Assembly: GCA_023052935.1 (NCBI GenBank)
Contig: CM041295.1
Coordinates: forward strand, 105,572,711 to 105,636,710
Origin: Piezodorus guildinii
Taxonomy: Eukaryota > Arthropoda > Insecta > Hemiptera > Pentatomidae
DNA: 64,000 nucleotides
Direction of reading: 5' to 3'
Of this stretch, positions 44,301-51,596 are shown in pieces. Numbering within the stretch: the first letter of the stretch is position 1; each line of letters starts with the position of its first letter. A program made the position numbers and the translations under genes. Below the pieces are notes generated by a model, which was not told where the DNA came from, ran no database searches, and saw nothing but the letters and a program-made list of their open reading frames with translations.

Positions 44301-47064
44301 TTATACCTCGACTGAAATCTTCAGATGATCTAGAAAAACTGACTGCTGCACTAAGAAAAACTCGGGTTGGACAAGATATTCTCACTACTATTCCGAGTAA
44401 TCCTGCATTGTGTACATATCAAACTCACAGATGCCATCATGCAACACATGCTTATACTGGAATTCCTTGTGCTGCTTATAGTATGTAAAAGAGCATACAA
44501 TGAAGTATGTTATGTATTTTATATCTTGCATATTCTCTTTATAAATGTACTGTAAAGTGGGCTTACCTGGACTCTGAGGCGTAACGTTTGCCCAAAATAA
44601 AAATTGTAGAGCAGTTCCATTTTCTTAGCCTTTCTTGAAAATTCAAATCTGTTGATGGCATGATACGACCTAACAATTTTATAAAGATATAATATTGGGT
44701 TGTTTCACATGAAATGTCCGTTTTCATAGTTTCTGAAATACATAAAGGATTTTGCAGGTCTCTGTTGTTTTCTTCCGAATGTTTACATATTTAAAGTAAA
44801 CAGTTACTAATCCTCTACCTTTGTATTATAAACATTAGCTTCCCAATCAATTACCCACTTTTTAGTATATCTCCAAATATGAACATGGAAACATGCGATT
44901 TTCGAGTAATATTTTTGTACGAGTTTAAACTCGGCCATTCAGCAGCTGAGGCCGCTAGAAATATTTGCAAGGCGTTTGGGGAAGGGAGTGTTAATGAACG
45001 GACCATTCACCGTTGGTTTGCTAAGATTTCAGCTGGGGATACCGACTTGGAAAACTTGCCCCGAGGAAGACCTCCGTCCGTAATAGACAATGATTTCCTC
45101 AAACATACAGTAGAAGGACTCTCAGCACAACTAAACGCAAGTGCATCTACCGTTTCCAGACATTTAAAGTGCATTGGGAAAGTTAAAAGCTTGATACATG
45201 GGTACCTCATGATCTCAGTGAGCGGCAGCAAGACCCCATGTTTCGAAACATACCGTGCAAAAATTGAAAGAACTGGGCTACGAAGTTCTTCCGCACCCAC
45301 CATATTTTCCTGACTTGTCTCCAACAGATTAATACCTGTTCAGGAATTCAGACAACTTCGTCAGAGGAAAACTTTTTGAAAATGATGATCAAGTGAAAAG
45401 TGCGTTTTCAGATTTTGTTTCACTTCAAAGCTCAGAGTTTTTCAGATCGGGGATAAAAAAGTTGGTGTCACGTTGGGAAAAATGTGTAGAAAAAGAAGGT
45501 AATACTTCGAATAAAATTATCTTGTTTTCATATAGTATTTTTAATAAAAATCCTTTACCTTGAAAACGTACATTTCATGTGACACAACCCAATAATAGTC
45601 TCATGTAAAACATGGAAGATAAATAGACCTAATGCTGTATTGTTATAGCTATCCATAACAAACAAAGAGAATGCTGTTGAGTCATGGAGCACAGTAAAAA
45701 TAAACAAGATGAAGCACACACCATTGCTAGAGGAGAATCACTAAATGGATAGTTAATTTAATTTAGGACCCTTATGGGTTAGATTGATTTTTGTAGATGT
45801 TTTATTGGCATTCTCTTAATAAAGAAGGTATTGAGGCAAATACATATAATAACCAATATTTTATTGCAGAAAATTTCTCTAAAGAAGCCTTCTAAAATAT
45901 GAAGATAAAATATATTTCAAAAAAGATACTCCTCCTTTCATTCCAAATTACCAGCCCATACAAACCCGCTTGTCCGTATCCTCTCATCGGCATCTATTCC
46001 CGATAATCCTCCGAGGCGTCTGAAAAGACGGTGGCCTCGAGACCTGCTAACCAAATAAACTCTGAAGTGCTACCACTGGGTAGATTCTTCTCAAGACTTT
46101 TCCAAGCCAATGTTCTGTAAATAGCTCATTTACTTGTTGTACTGTGTACAGTTGTAAATACCAATAAAAGAATTTAAAAAAAAAAAAAAAATTAAAAAAA
46201 ACATTTTTCCCTATAAAAAAACAAATAAAAAAGAATGATTGATAAAATAACTGCTACAACAGACATTCATATTTTTATTATGGGTTCATGTTACACCCCA
46301 GAGACCAAATAACCTTACTGTACTGTATATAGAAAATGTTGTAGCATGAGTACAGATGTGAGTAATAGTGATATTCAATTTTTAATAAGGTTTCTTAAAC
46401 TTTATAGAGGTGTTTTATGTTGTATTTAGCATTAATAATTTAAAAATAGCACTTTAAATATATAATATATAAATATATTTACCAGCTATTTAGCCTAGTT
46501 TTCTTCATAGAAAAATTGCAGAATGTATATAGGGCACAATATATATTTAATGTATATCATCCACATTTAATTATGCTCTATTATTTCATATTTAACAGCT
46601 AAAAAAATATGATCTAACACGAAGTGAGGTATAATGTGTCTGAATTGTACAAAAACATTAATTTAAAAATGATGTTTTATTAATATAATTTTGTATGTGC
46701 TAAAAAAAATGATTTTTTATTAGTATTTAGTTAAATGAAATTTTAATTTTATCTTAATGTAATTTATATTCATTATTTGTTTACAGTAAAGAAAAATCAT
46801 CACACTATGCCAAAACCAGGTTCATTTCTTCCAAAATTAGTAAATGAAGACGGCCACAGCGAACTTGCTAAGACACTGCGTTTTGTTGATCCATCCAGAC
46901 CACTGACTTTAGAACTTAGTCATGGCGCTGAGAAGCAAGTCATTACATTGCCTACAGAGAAATTAGATAAAAGTAAGAGGTATTTTGTAACATTTACCAT
47001 CAAAACTGGTAATCAAAAAAAGCCAGATGGGAGTCATGCACACACCCATGCAAGCAGTGTATAA
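24081..47064 (+). CDS. Ankyrin-repeat protein gene, 13 coding exons (whole-gene entry)
   Basis: Thirteen exons with GT donors and AG acceptors encode one protein of about 1,450 residues. Splice phases agree along the chain (0,1,1,1,2,0,2,0,1,2,1,1) if exon 2 lacks one base and exon 9 carries four small frame changes. In order it has roughly 12-13 ankyrin repeats (exons 1-7), a linker (exon 8), a basic patch plus about 650 acidic low-complexity residues (exon 9), and a compact C-terminal region (exons 10-13) with a Cys/His cluster. Ankyrin stacks bind other proteins; no catalytic motif is visible. Inversin-like proteins share the repeat array, but the C-terminus is not the inversin IQ region and I do not recognise it. 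Introns 4 to 12 are loaded with transposons. The promoter and any 5' non-coding exon were not found. Exon structure is well supported; function is unknown. Confidence 0.88.
24477..25386 (-). mobile_element. Mariner derivative 2, core-deleted, perfect terminal inverted repeats
   Basis: 910 bp flanked by TA on both sides. The ends are perfect 28-29 bp inverted repeats starting TTGGGTTGATGCAAAATTAA. Coding begins at an ATG at 25197 (MSKCDFRQIYFYEFKLGRSA) and runs through both helix-turn-helix parts to KLKKLAKWVP. It then jumps to SSNARPHVAQPTLRRLHELG and, in the other frame, YEVLQHPPYSPDLSPTD to the end (24554). Roughly 130 residues with the first catalytic Asp are gone, and the second appears as Ser (SNARPH, normally DNARPH). 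Full-length mariners are about 1.3 kb. Confidence 0.9.
24706..25197 (-). pseudogene. Mariner transposase N-terminal DNA-binding region
   Basis: About 130 residues in family register: SAAQTARNINEVWGQGAINE, VQRWFQKFRRGDFDLEDKEG, then NQSTVVRHLEAIGKLKKLAK. Both helix-turn-helix motifs look intact. After KWVP the frame continues into deletion-joined sequence and stops at 24706. If made, it could still bind the termini but not cut DNA (inference). Confidence 0.85.
25490..26360 (-). mobile_element. LINE family D-like endonuclease/reverse-transcriptase fragment
   Basis: The right end (about 26220-26290) carries SDHDLITIVLELENRRLSFG, an endonuclease terminus. About 25560-25870 carries PANFGKIILYPLHKQGCITD, DPNNHRVIPFINAVDKLYTG, RLINWVDLNR and TGFSRGYSTVDN, the first reverse-transcriptase blocks, with stops between. 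Grouping with 11520-12320 is a guess because the two do not overlap. Confidence 0.6.
26700..26978. mobile_element. Family F right-end fragment in ankyrin intron 1
   Basis: TTCCAAAAAGTACTATATCC, then AATTGGTCCAGTAATAAATA-like sequence and the right terminus CTTTTGGAAATCCACGTCTC. Co-linear with 2225-2506; the left end is absent. Confidence 0.7.
27052..27315 (+). CDS. Ankyrin gene exon 2 (one base short)
   Basis: Acceptor TTGCAG before CCGGACACT; donor G|GTTAG. The first part reads PDTILERERSLKTALHYCAE and continues to LLRAAP. The rest is open only in the next frame, from ELVYAQDQDGYTALHLAV through a textbook ankyrin repeat (KLLIAQGADVNTADKEGHT). The switch falls at a run of four C near 27157-27160. 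The exon is 264 bp, while the neighbouring splice phases require 3n+1, so exactly one base is missing. Strongly GC-rich against AT-rich flanks. Confidence 0.8.
27480..27655 (+). mobile_element. LINE family B short fragment in ankyrin intron 2
   Basis: Encodes RIMNISIRFVYSTFKLAPSL, RRKYFRGSYL and PPTIDNLLQIKSSFEI-like pieces in shifting frames, matching the WLLPSIRRQYFLGSY part of family B. It ends a few bases before the SINE at 27661. Confidence 0.6.
27661..27900 (+). mobile_element. tRNA-headed SINE, second copy, in ankyrin intron 2
   Basis: Starts GGGGAGCGGCGTGGTCTAAT and shares the tail with the copy at 7189-7592: GTATGGAGACCCTCC, CTCTATAAAGTGGGTACCC and CTAATCACCTC. Box B is mutated (GGTTCAAACAC). 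The upstream Leu-like unit is absent, so single-headed copies exist too. No clear target duplication was found. Confidence 0.8.
28602..28841 (+). CDS. Ankyrin gene exon 3
   Basis: 240 bp, entered in phase 1 (completing the Val of HWATV) and left in phase 1 at GCCG|GTACTA. Encodes CGEIECLELILKKKADPN, then GGCPLHYAAQ, LRLLINHFADPNIPD and HGRTPILWAASAG, i.e. about three ankyrin repeats. One repeat is stretched by a 14-residue insert (MCGPGSEMPGDRRL). Still GC-rich, like exons 1 and 2. Confidence 0.85.
29325..30030 (+). repeat. Dispersed repeat E, copy in ankyrin intron 3
   Basis: Starts GTGCGCAACACGCGACTTTC and runs through TTTAAGCCCTGTCAGGCTAT, TTTTACATCGATGTAGTGAG and TTTTTGAGAAAATCGTAAAA. 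Together with copy 1 it best defines the family, about 600-700 bp. Confidence 0.6.
30235..30309 (+). CDS. Ankyrin gene exon 4
   Basis: 75 bp after a TTTTTTTTCTGTAG acceptor; donor CAG|GTAAAT. Encodes SSEAILVLTNAGANVEAAD plus KDGLT, the second half of one ankyrin repeat and the start of the next. Phase 1 on both sides. From this exon on, third codon positions are mostly A or T, a marked change from exons 1-3. Confidence 0.85.
30540..31090 (-). mobile_element. LINE A fragment, strongly decayed, in ankyrin intron 4
   Basis: On the minus strand it ends with AATTTACAACTGCATT on the + side, the family A terminus. It contains diverged remnants of the NPPRRLK and IQSLQSKI regions. No open frame remains, so this is one of the oldest copies here. 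Confidence 0.6.
31432..31630 (+). CDS. Ankyrin gene exon 5
   Basis: 199 bp; acceptor TTTCAG, donor AAC|GTAAGT (phase 2). Two clear ankyrin repeats: ALHCAASRGHTDCVETLI and ALFYAVTLGHADSTQTLL, each followed by the N/D-rich turn (NAETDVIDN, HGANTNRQD). The following 5.4-kb intron holds an AT microsatellite and the whole Copia element in antisense orientation. Confidence 0.9.
31736..31812. repeat. (AT)n microsatellite in ankyrin intron 5
   Basis: About 38 AT units. A second AT run lies at 32003-32024, where the Copia element inserted. Confidence 0.98.
32025..32222 (-). repeat. Copia 3' LTR
   Basis: 198 bp, same sequence as the 5' LTR, offset 4,307 bases. Its outer border touches the (AT)n tract at about 32003-32024, which supplies the ATATA target duplication. 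Confidence 0.93.
32223..32236 (-). promoter_or_regulatory. Copia polypurine tract
   Basis: On the element's strand AATTGAGGGGGTG lies directly before the TGTTAAAT start of the 3' LTR. A G-rich run in this place is the plus-strand DNA primer of LTR retrotransposons. Confidence 0.75.
32294..32378. repeat. Tandem 43-44 bp duplication in the Copia 3' untranslated part
   Basis: ACAAGTAAAAATATTATTCT followed by an ACxACAAAATTCTACAC-like tail occurs twice in a row with few differences. It lies between the end of RNase H and the purine tract, so it is transcribed but not translated. Confidence 0.7.
32561..32956 (-). pseudogene. Copia RNase H segment, shifted frame
   Basis: Contains GYSDADWAGD, FCGSNPIAWHSRKQ, ALSTMEAEYIAA and the LLVDNTSAI motif of Copia RNase H. 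The real homology starts after about 20 codons; the earlier part overlaps the preceding segment. It stops early at AKTH because of a run of five A. One base fewer opens the usual C-terminal tail as far as about 32420 (read through NVADLFTKPLAFDKFQMF). Confidence 0.85.
32872..33153 (-). pseudogene. Copia Pol segment between reverse transcriptase and RNase H, shifted frame
   Basis: 93 residues from MVECRKVSTPMEVGF through YLSTTTRPDLSFPISYLSRC, the connection region that follows Copia reverse transcriptase. It is in a different frame from the main polyprotein; the switch lies near 33180-33195, where one base too many explains it. It ends in its own frame after AAKRILRYW, where the RNase H frame takes over. 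Confidence 0.85.
33176..36238 (-). CDS. Copia Gag-Pol polyprotein, main open frame (1,020 codons)
   Basis: Residues about 15-200 are Copia-type gag. A CX2CX4HX4C zinc knuckle lies at 210-223 (CFICGDKRHFKAQC). Aspartic protease DSG is at 279-281. The integrase zinc motif includes H410, H415, C433 and C436; the catalytic triad is D463, D526 and E562 with 35 residues between the last two. Residues about 715-760 are a linker with three diverged copies of a (P)EQSEETSRPQN-like unit. Reverse transcriptase follows, with D888 (QVDVPTAFLNG) and FVDD at 967-969, where the family usually has YVDD. The frame stops at residue 1020, before RNase H, because of a single-base shift. Confidence 0.93.
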   Translation of the reverse strand: MFTSTMASVTTSGVPVLVGTSFNSWFFRMSSILEREQVKDVLEADPPTSSAEKREFLIKDSKAKSIIIQGISDKHLEIIMDCQTSKEMINALKKVFVRSTSFSKLTWYRKLMGLKYSLHGNMEEHFLAFDTIIRNLQEQGTVLGESDKVCHLLMSLPDEFNTVVTALETNLEVQMDFVRARLLDTDTKLKSKSSASASSSEVSFKAQSGCFICGDKRHFKAQCPKNKQNRGSKSFNRSFRGKRRGTIQGNTADVEEEVVMVALNCGNIKLSSNNVFLVDSGASNHLFKAELEPLLSNVSNLNHDVAIHIANGDKMFTRKEGTLRVTSQGRIVNIKGLIVPGLKHNLLSVSAVTSKGLKVITDSKEMKICGRNFKLSCPRVNGLYIFTFDEPSDNQVKCNISSATDVDLWHKRLGHLNRHGLKSLGLPYSDKKCSACIEGKATRQPFSNNRKRTSKVGELIHSDICGPFNPESVEGHRYMQVILDDFTHFVHVKLLHMKSEAETNLMDYIAELERQQGVPVKRLRLDNGGEFTSKFFQKYCSDKGIKLEYSLPYSPQMNGKSERMNRTLLDMMRTKVSDSGIPKFLWGEAARCCAYELNRSPTSALSKGETPSLIWNGRNDLSKLRIFGCRAWPTILPKGSKLDPRSKEGVMVGYCGGGYRIWLPDEQKVIRSRDVIFEESQMPYKEVKNVPIVYHNSGGSYEEGRKNGEENNTNISEQPEETSRPQNDCNPEQSENPSRLQNEESYPEHSEETSRPQRNRSKPHFLNDYELYNAYCMVSRSDGVPSSYEDANKKEEWQEAIIKELKAHEKMNTWSEEEAPNGSVPITTKWVFTVKEDGIKKARLVARGFEEQTQDDCVFNYSPVCRMDTVRTLLSFACQNDWSIRQVDVPTAFLNGSLDYPVFIKPPKGVSCSTKTLRLNRPLYGLKKAPKYWNERFNSFMLKLGFKRSQYDLCLYYKSRVFFVLFVDDGLITGDEKAIEELVNNLKGEFSIKEMKASQFLGMKIERKEKKIRVTQTPLY
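36318..36331 (-). promoter_or_regulatory. Copia primer-binding site for a half initiator tRNA-Met
   Basis: Next to the 5' LTR the + strand reads CTGGGCCCATAACC, which equals the anticodon-stem and loop region of eukaryotic initiator tRNA-Met (established knowledge). The element RNA therefore complements the middle of that tRNA rather than its 3' end. This is the half-tRNA priming known from Drosophila Copia. Confidence 0.85.
36332..36529 (-). repeat. Copia 5' LTR
   Basis: 198 bp. On the element's strand it begins TGTTAAATATCG and ends ACTTTAATA, so the ends are TGTTA and TAATA rather than a perfect TG/CA pair. The base-by-base comparison with 32025-32222 found no difference. It should hold the element's promoter; on the element's strand it contains TATATATAGC, a possible TATA box. 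Confidence 0.93.
37023..37269 (+). CDS. Ankyrin gene exon 6
   Basis: 247 bp; acceptor TTTATACAG, donor AAG|GTAAGG (phase 0). Encodes AMHCGAAKGQMETLKVVWSR, GDYPLHEAVTSGRTDLVLWL and GRCPLHLAAIHNNVEMCK, three ankyrin repeats. It joins exon 5 in phase exactly, so the Copia element lies wholly inside the intron and should be spliced out. Confidence 0.9.
37474..37661 (+). CDS. Ankyrin gene exon 7
   Basis: 188 bp; acceptor TTTAAG, donor AAG|GTACAA (phase 2). Completes the previous repeat (VLLDAGSLVNPVMR) and adds the last recognisable one (ATPLDAALHKGHRGTAKYLQ, then VHGGVPAARL). The ankyrin array ends here. Confidence 0.88.
38006..38109. repeat. Minisatellite in ankyrin intron 7
   Basis: Four to five copies of a TATATGTACAATAAACTA-like unit of 18-25 bp with varying AT spacers, one partly inverted. 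Non-coding. Confidence 0.8.
38410..38548 (+). CDS. Ankyrin gene exon 8, hydrophilic linker
   Basis: 139 bp between a TTTTAG acceptor and a CAG|GTGATA donor (phase 0). Encodes about 46 polar residues (GVQSQKPLDNEKEKSVGEQL and on) without repeats or a recognised fold. Identified from phase continuity with exons 7 and 9 and from its open frame. Confidence 0.75.
38969..41061 (+). CDS. Ankyrin gene exon 9, long acidic low-complexity exon with four frame breaks
   Basis: 2,093 bp from ATTTCAG|GTGTATG to CAAG|GTAAAT. It opens with VYVEDGVMIRRIKHP and a basic patch (KRRRRKRKTK, a possible nuclear-localisation signal). It then runs for about 650 residues rich in E, D, K, N, S and T, probably disordered. 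Near the end it turns basic (KNKKSEKHHGSKSRRIDHGK). The open frame changes near 39190, 39445, 39832 and between about 39990 and 40040, while composition stays protein-like on both sides. The first three look like one missing base each; the fourth is one extra base or two missing. After correction the length becomes 3n+1, as exon 10 needs. Confidence 0.8.
41237..41312. repeat. Interrupted (AT)n microsatellite in ankyrin intron 9
   Basis: AT runs broken by repeated TATTATAT, which makes the tract strongly self-complementary. Confidence 0.95.
41778..41895 (+). CDS. Ankyrin gene exon 10
   Basis: 118 bp; acceptor TGATTAG, donor GGAA|GTATGT (phase 2). Encodes DTITKGKSRIPRMCNKGQGD followed by VSVTQAVQYSVRK. 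Basic and polar, with no recognised motif. Supported by exact phase matches to exons 9 and 11. Confidence 0.75.
42005..42425 (+). mobile_element. Penelope-like element remnant with inverted ends, in ankyrin intron 10
   Basis: The ends CATAGGTAGAAATAATCA (42005-42022) and its exact inverse (42408-42425) bound 421 bp. Inside, with one stop, one frame reads DFDNPHILATVPNYKK and CLVPVNHKTNREIISSHIYQ, similar to the C-terminal part of Penelope-like proteins after the GIY-YIG region. At 42338 a CTGATGA followed by a partial hairpin and GAATC resembles a decayed hammerhead core, also typical of that group. Confidence 0.5.
43195..43385 (+). CDS. Ankyrin gene exon 11, start of compact C-terminal region
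   Basis: 191 bp; acceptor TTTAAG, donor TATG|GTAAGT (phase 1). Encodes YHLERRIFHQLLELKRLQIR, then GRASEGVLVKRLVDDYRRAG and LMLGLQQYNGVYTFRAFEKY. Predicted largely helical, with a regular hydrophobic/basic pattern unlike the disordered exon 9. I do not recognise the fold. Confidence 0.82.
44265..44480 (+). CDS. Ankyrin gene exon 12, Cys/His cluster
   Basis: 216 bp; acceptor TATCTAG, donor TATA|GTATGT (phase 1). Encodes QLRLLQSSERRIIPRLKSSD, LTAALRKTRVGQDILTTIPS and a tail with THRCHHATHAYTGIPCAAY. The packed Cys and His residues suggest metal binding; this is inference. Joins exon 11 in phase as EKYLYDQL. Confidence 0.82.
44695..45592 (+). mobile_element. Mariner derivative 3, core-deleted, in ankyrin intron 12
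   Basis: 898 bp flanked by TA. The terminal inverted repeats start TTGGGTTGTTTCACATGAAA and differ at one base from the other end. Coding from about 44885 reads METCDFRVIFLYEFKLGHSA and SVNERTIHRWFAKISAGDTD, then ASTVSRHLKCIGKV. A frame break leads to TWVPHDLSERQQDPM, after which the sequence jumps to LKELGYEV near 45265 and PHPPYFPDLSPTD. It ends RWEKCVEKEG. The region with the first two catalytic Asp is missing. Confidence 0.88.
45925..46190 (+). mobile_element. LINE A 3' fragment in ankyrin intron 12
   Basis: Reads NPLVRILSSASIPDNPPRRL then KRRWPRDLL, followed by the common 3' end (GTACAGTTGTAAATACCAAT) and an A tail near 46175-46200. Same orientation as the host gene. Confidence 0.85.
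46787..47064 (+). CDS. Ankyrin gene exon 13, terminal coding exon
   Basis: 278 bp from GTTTACAG to a TAA at 47062-47064. Encodes KKNHHTMPKPGSFLPKL, RFVDPSRPLTLELSHGAEKQ and KSKRYFVTFTIKTG, ending in a His-rich HAHTHASSV. The alternating polar/hydrophobic pattern of the middle part suggests beta strands. An AATAAA lies 38 bases after the stop. Confidence 0.82.
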
Positions 47065-47102
47065 AGAAATGTTAATTCATATGGTAAATTAAAATTTTAT
47101 AT

Positions 47103-47108
47103 AATAAA
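47103..47108 (+). promoter_or_regulatory. Candidate polyadenylation signal of the ankyrin gene
   Basis: AATAAA 38 bases downstream of the stop codon of exon 13, the first such hexamer on this strand. In AT-rich DNA the hexamer occurs by chance, so support rests on position only. Confidence 0.45.
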
Positions 47109-47109
47109 T

Positions 47110-50100
47110 TATAAAGGAAATATACATGTGTTTGTAAAATAGGTTTGTAATGACTCAGGCTGTGTATATTTGTATATGTGTATGTTTTTAATGACTAATT
47201 ATATTAATTTGTTATTAATGAAATATTTACTGTAAGTTGTTATAATTAAAAAAAATATATATATGTATTTATAAGACCTTAATTGTGAGTGTTGAAAATG
47301 CTTAGGATCTAATATCATTTTTTATAAGCATTAATGATTATGTATTTAAAATGTTCATTGTGTATTAGTGTAAAAAACAAATCAAATGATGTTGAATCAG
47401 TCACTTAATACACCATGGTTTTTAGGAAATGCCTTTTATCCCTGGTAAAATATCATTATTAATATTGTTCAGCATGTCAAATACTTCTGTTTGAAAAATG
47501 ATTGCATCCTTATTGTTTTTGTAAGTCTAATTTTTTGAAAAAAATTGAATAATTTTAACATAAAAGAAAAAAAAATAATAGACCCTTTTAAATTTGTTTG
47601 CTGATAATTTATTTAATTATTTCCTATGAAACTACTGAAGTATTTTTTAATAATGGATAACTATATAGTATGCATGAATTATATACAGTTAGGCCTCTGA
47701 ATAGAGGAGAACAACTATGAATTTTCTTTTTTTTGTTTATGAAAAAAAAATGTTGGAACAGATCACTTGTAATCAAATCAATAAGGATTTTTAATATGAA
47801 AAGTATAGGTAATTGTATTTCCAATCTATATCAAAGGTATTATAGCATTCGTATTTATTTAAAATATAAAAGGAAAGATAAATAAAATTGGCATGACAGA
47901 ATAATCGATTCAGTTTAAATGTCAATACAATTTAGTCCCATAAAAAATTAAAATGGAAGAATACTAGATGAAATTTAGTAAAATGATAAATCAACAGCCA
48001 AATGTCCAAATTTTATTGTTATAAATTTGCGCATGTTTTGGTCCCCTGGATTTTTGTGTATCAGCTTTCAGTTAAATGGGCCTCTTTGCAGTTCATTCTC
48101 AATTAAATCATTTAGAAACATTTACACATAGACACTGACTTATTTCATATTATTAAATATATCAGAGCCATCATTTCACCTAAATATTAAAAAATAAATT
48201 AAATCAGATTGTACAGAAAAAAATAGATGTTCAAAATAAGTTACATTTATTAGATATACAACAGACAAGAATAAAAAAATAATTTCATCAACTTTATTTT
48301 TATACCTATTTCACTGATTTATCATTGTAAAATTATTTTATATAATCTTTACATTCATCTTTGACTACATATTTTAAAAAGCATTTTTGGACAAATCACA
48401 AGGGCCATATTAGCTGCCCGAGAATGTTCCAAAGTTTGTTCTTAAGAACATTTTTTTCTTATTTCAATGTTTGGCATATTTTATAATTTTCTTTCAATAG
48501 TGGTTTCCATTAAAGTCCATTAAAACCAGAGGTTTTACTGTATATGAGTGAATCAAATTTTATTTTTTAAATTTTCCCTAGATCTTATACAGAAAACTCT
48601 CACAAGAAATATTTGGAAATTCGATGCAGTTTTTATTTATCTAATATTCAAAATTTGAACTTCTTTCAGCAGAAGCTAGGGACGTTGTTTCGAGAAAGGT
48701 TGGGAGAAGAAAAGTTTGTTGAAAATGAAATATAAATTGACAGAAAGTGCATTATAGTAAAATAAATAAAATTATTTCCTTCTTTTTGTTTCTTTATCCT
48801 TTTTTTTTTTTCTCTTGTCAAGATGCCTTGAATAATAGATTAATAGGTGGTGAGGTGTTTAATTTCACTAGTAAAAGTCCTTAAATTTAAATATTCTTTT
48901 ATTTTAAAAAAAAATTATATATATATTAATGAAAGGTAAGAATTTTATTTAATTGTTTACACCTTTGACTACCAAAAATGAGGGCTGACAAGACTCTCCC
49001 ATTATTCTTTACTCAAAGGGTAAAATAAGAAACACATTTTATTTCTAATTCCTTGGATGGAGTTTTTTTACATTTTATAAAATAAATAACTATTAAATAA
49101 TTAAAATCAATATTTTTAATATATATAAGTAAACAGGTGAGCAACTGTCACTCTGCATAATCATCCATCATATTATGTTGTACAAGTGCCAAAAACCATT
49201 AAAACTGCTAGTTTCAAAATTTGTTTACTAGATTAAAGTACTTTGAACTAGGAAATTAAGAGGAATGTTTTGACCGATCGATCATTATTAATATTCCTAC
49301 CTCTCACTTCTCGCTATCAGAGTGAGAAATTGAAATGGCTCTAGGTATATTACACAGAAGTATGAAAAATCATTTTTGATAATTTGGGAATACCTATTTT
49401 GATTGTTGATGATATGGTTATCCCTACTCTCAGCAAAATATTCGACACCCAAAATTTTTAATTATTGGATGCCACTTATTTCTACAAATTACTTATTTAT
49501 TTGATTTGGTTCCCAGTAATACCTTCTTTTTTTCATATATCTGGAATAGTCTATGAGTAGAAAAACAATGAAGATGATCTGGGTCTTAAAATTCACTAAT
49601 GTAAGTTTGTCTACTATTTATAAAAATAGTTCACTCTTTATCGTGCCTTAAATGGTTAAGTATATTTCATTTTTTCTGGACAAACTGAATAACCTTTTTT
49701 ACCATTCCAATATTAATGATGGTTTGAAGGTCTAAAATATAGCAATAAAACAAGAATAAATTATTCTTTAGGATGATCTTGTAAAAGAGATTTTCGATGG
49801 ATTCAATCATTTGATGTAAATCCAGTACAGTTTGTGCTGTTTTTCAATTTCCCCCTATTATTACCTTTCCTGTTGAACCTCTCTTATAGCTGTTGTTTAT
49901 TGAACTAACCTCCAAAATTAAAATATGTCTCCACAACAATGGCTTTAGCTGCTAATCACCCTAATCACATTACAATTTGACTATAATTGCCGAATATAAA
50001 GTGCAGCATTACAAAACGTTTTTTACTTCAAATAATATTTTTTAGGAAGTGAATCCTTTAATTAAAACAACGTTTACAAGTGCAACATATTATTAAATTT

Positions 50101-51580
50101 ATGTTAAAAATGAAAATATTACTAAAATATTTAACAATCATAGATAAATAGATAGCCTAATAAATTACTTCTCGATACACTTTTTCATTTAAAAAAAAAA
50201 AATTTAGAATTAAGAATTGCATCATTTAACAAACTGATTAACCTACCTTTAAATCTATAAAATAATTTAAAAAAGGATACCATCCAACATCATATTGAAA
50301 CTATTACAATTTTATGTCAATATAATCAAGTATTGTGACCAAAATTTAGAGTATGATACACCTGTTATCTAAAAATTATTTGAAAATGTATATATTAAGA
50401 TATTAAAATTGTGTAGCAATTCTTCATTGAAAAATAATCAAGAAAACTAACAAAGACAGAGTATTTAGTTTTCAGTTTGTACTTGTATATTAATGTGATT
50501 AATTAAAATAAAATTACTAACACATATATGGATTTGATCTCATAAAAACCATTAAATTGAGAAGTTTTAATAATAATCATAATCTTGGAATAATATTAGA
50601 TTTAACTATATTTGTAAGATAATATTTTCATAAAACAACTGGCATAAATTATAATTGAAATTGTTTTATGTATCTTAGTATAATTATGAGTGCTAATTAT
50701 ATAATATATAATTGTATTGTAATATTTTATAAAAAATCCAGTTCAGCATTTCAGAGTTTTCACCACTTCTTAGTGTCTTCCAAAGTGTTTCGTGAATTTT
50801 TGTATTATAACTGGTTAAAGAAAACAATTTATGTGTTCGATAATAGTATAATGTAGTGAATTTTATATAAGGGTTAGACAAAATTTAAATGTTGTATATT
50901 AAGTTTCATTCCCTAAACGAAAGTCTAATATGTGCCTTCTGTATTTTATGCCTATGTTTCATTGTTTCTTCCTTTTTCATCCAATTTTATTATTTTTGTA
51001 TCCAAAACATTTTAAAAGTATTTAATTAGGAAATTATATGTATTATTATATTATTTGTATAAAGTTGTTAAATAGTATTTGTACACCAATGCTTAAAATC
51101 ATTACTATCATATGTATAAATCATGCTCATTTTGCCAATTATATAAACAAAAAATAGATTTACAACATTGGAAATAAGTAATTTTGTAATAATGTTGTAT
51201 ATTAAGATGAGTAGTAAAATATTTGTATCGCCAAAAAATATAATATTATATACTGTTATCCTAAATGTTAATGCTAAACAAATTATATTTGTGAAAAATA
51301 TTGTCTAAGAGAAATAAATGAGTAATAATTTGATTTCAACATTTTTTAAAATAAGTATCCATAGTTCAAGGTTTTGTTCATTGGAGAATTGTTTTCATGA
51401 CACATGGCGCAATGTTCTTTCTAAATTCAAATATTAGTATTAAACAAAAATTAAAATTTTATATATTTCTTGGATCATATTATGTTGTTTTTGTTGTAAA
51501 ATGATCTGTTGTATCACACAGGTCACAGTTGCTTGATATGATTGTTGTTTATTGCATGATAATCAACTACAAAATGATAA
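47110..51580. other. 4.5 kb without recognised genes or transposons
   Basis: Downstream of the ankyrin gene, uniformly AT-rich with short homopolymers. Frames at 47624, 50668 and 50693 look random. The first few hundred bases are probably 3' untranslated region. Confidence 0.55.
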
Positions 51581-51596
51581 CATACTAAAGAAATTT

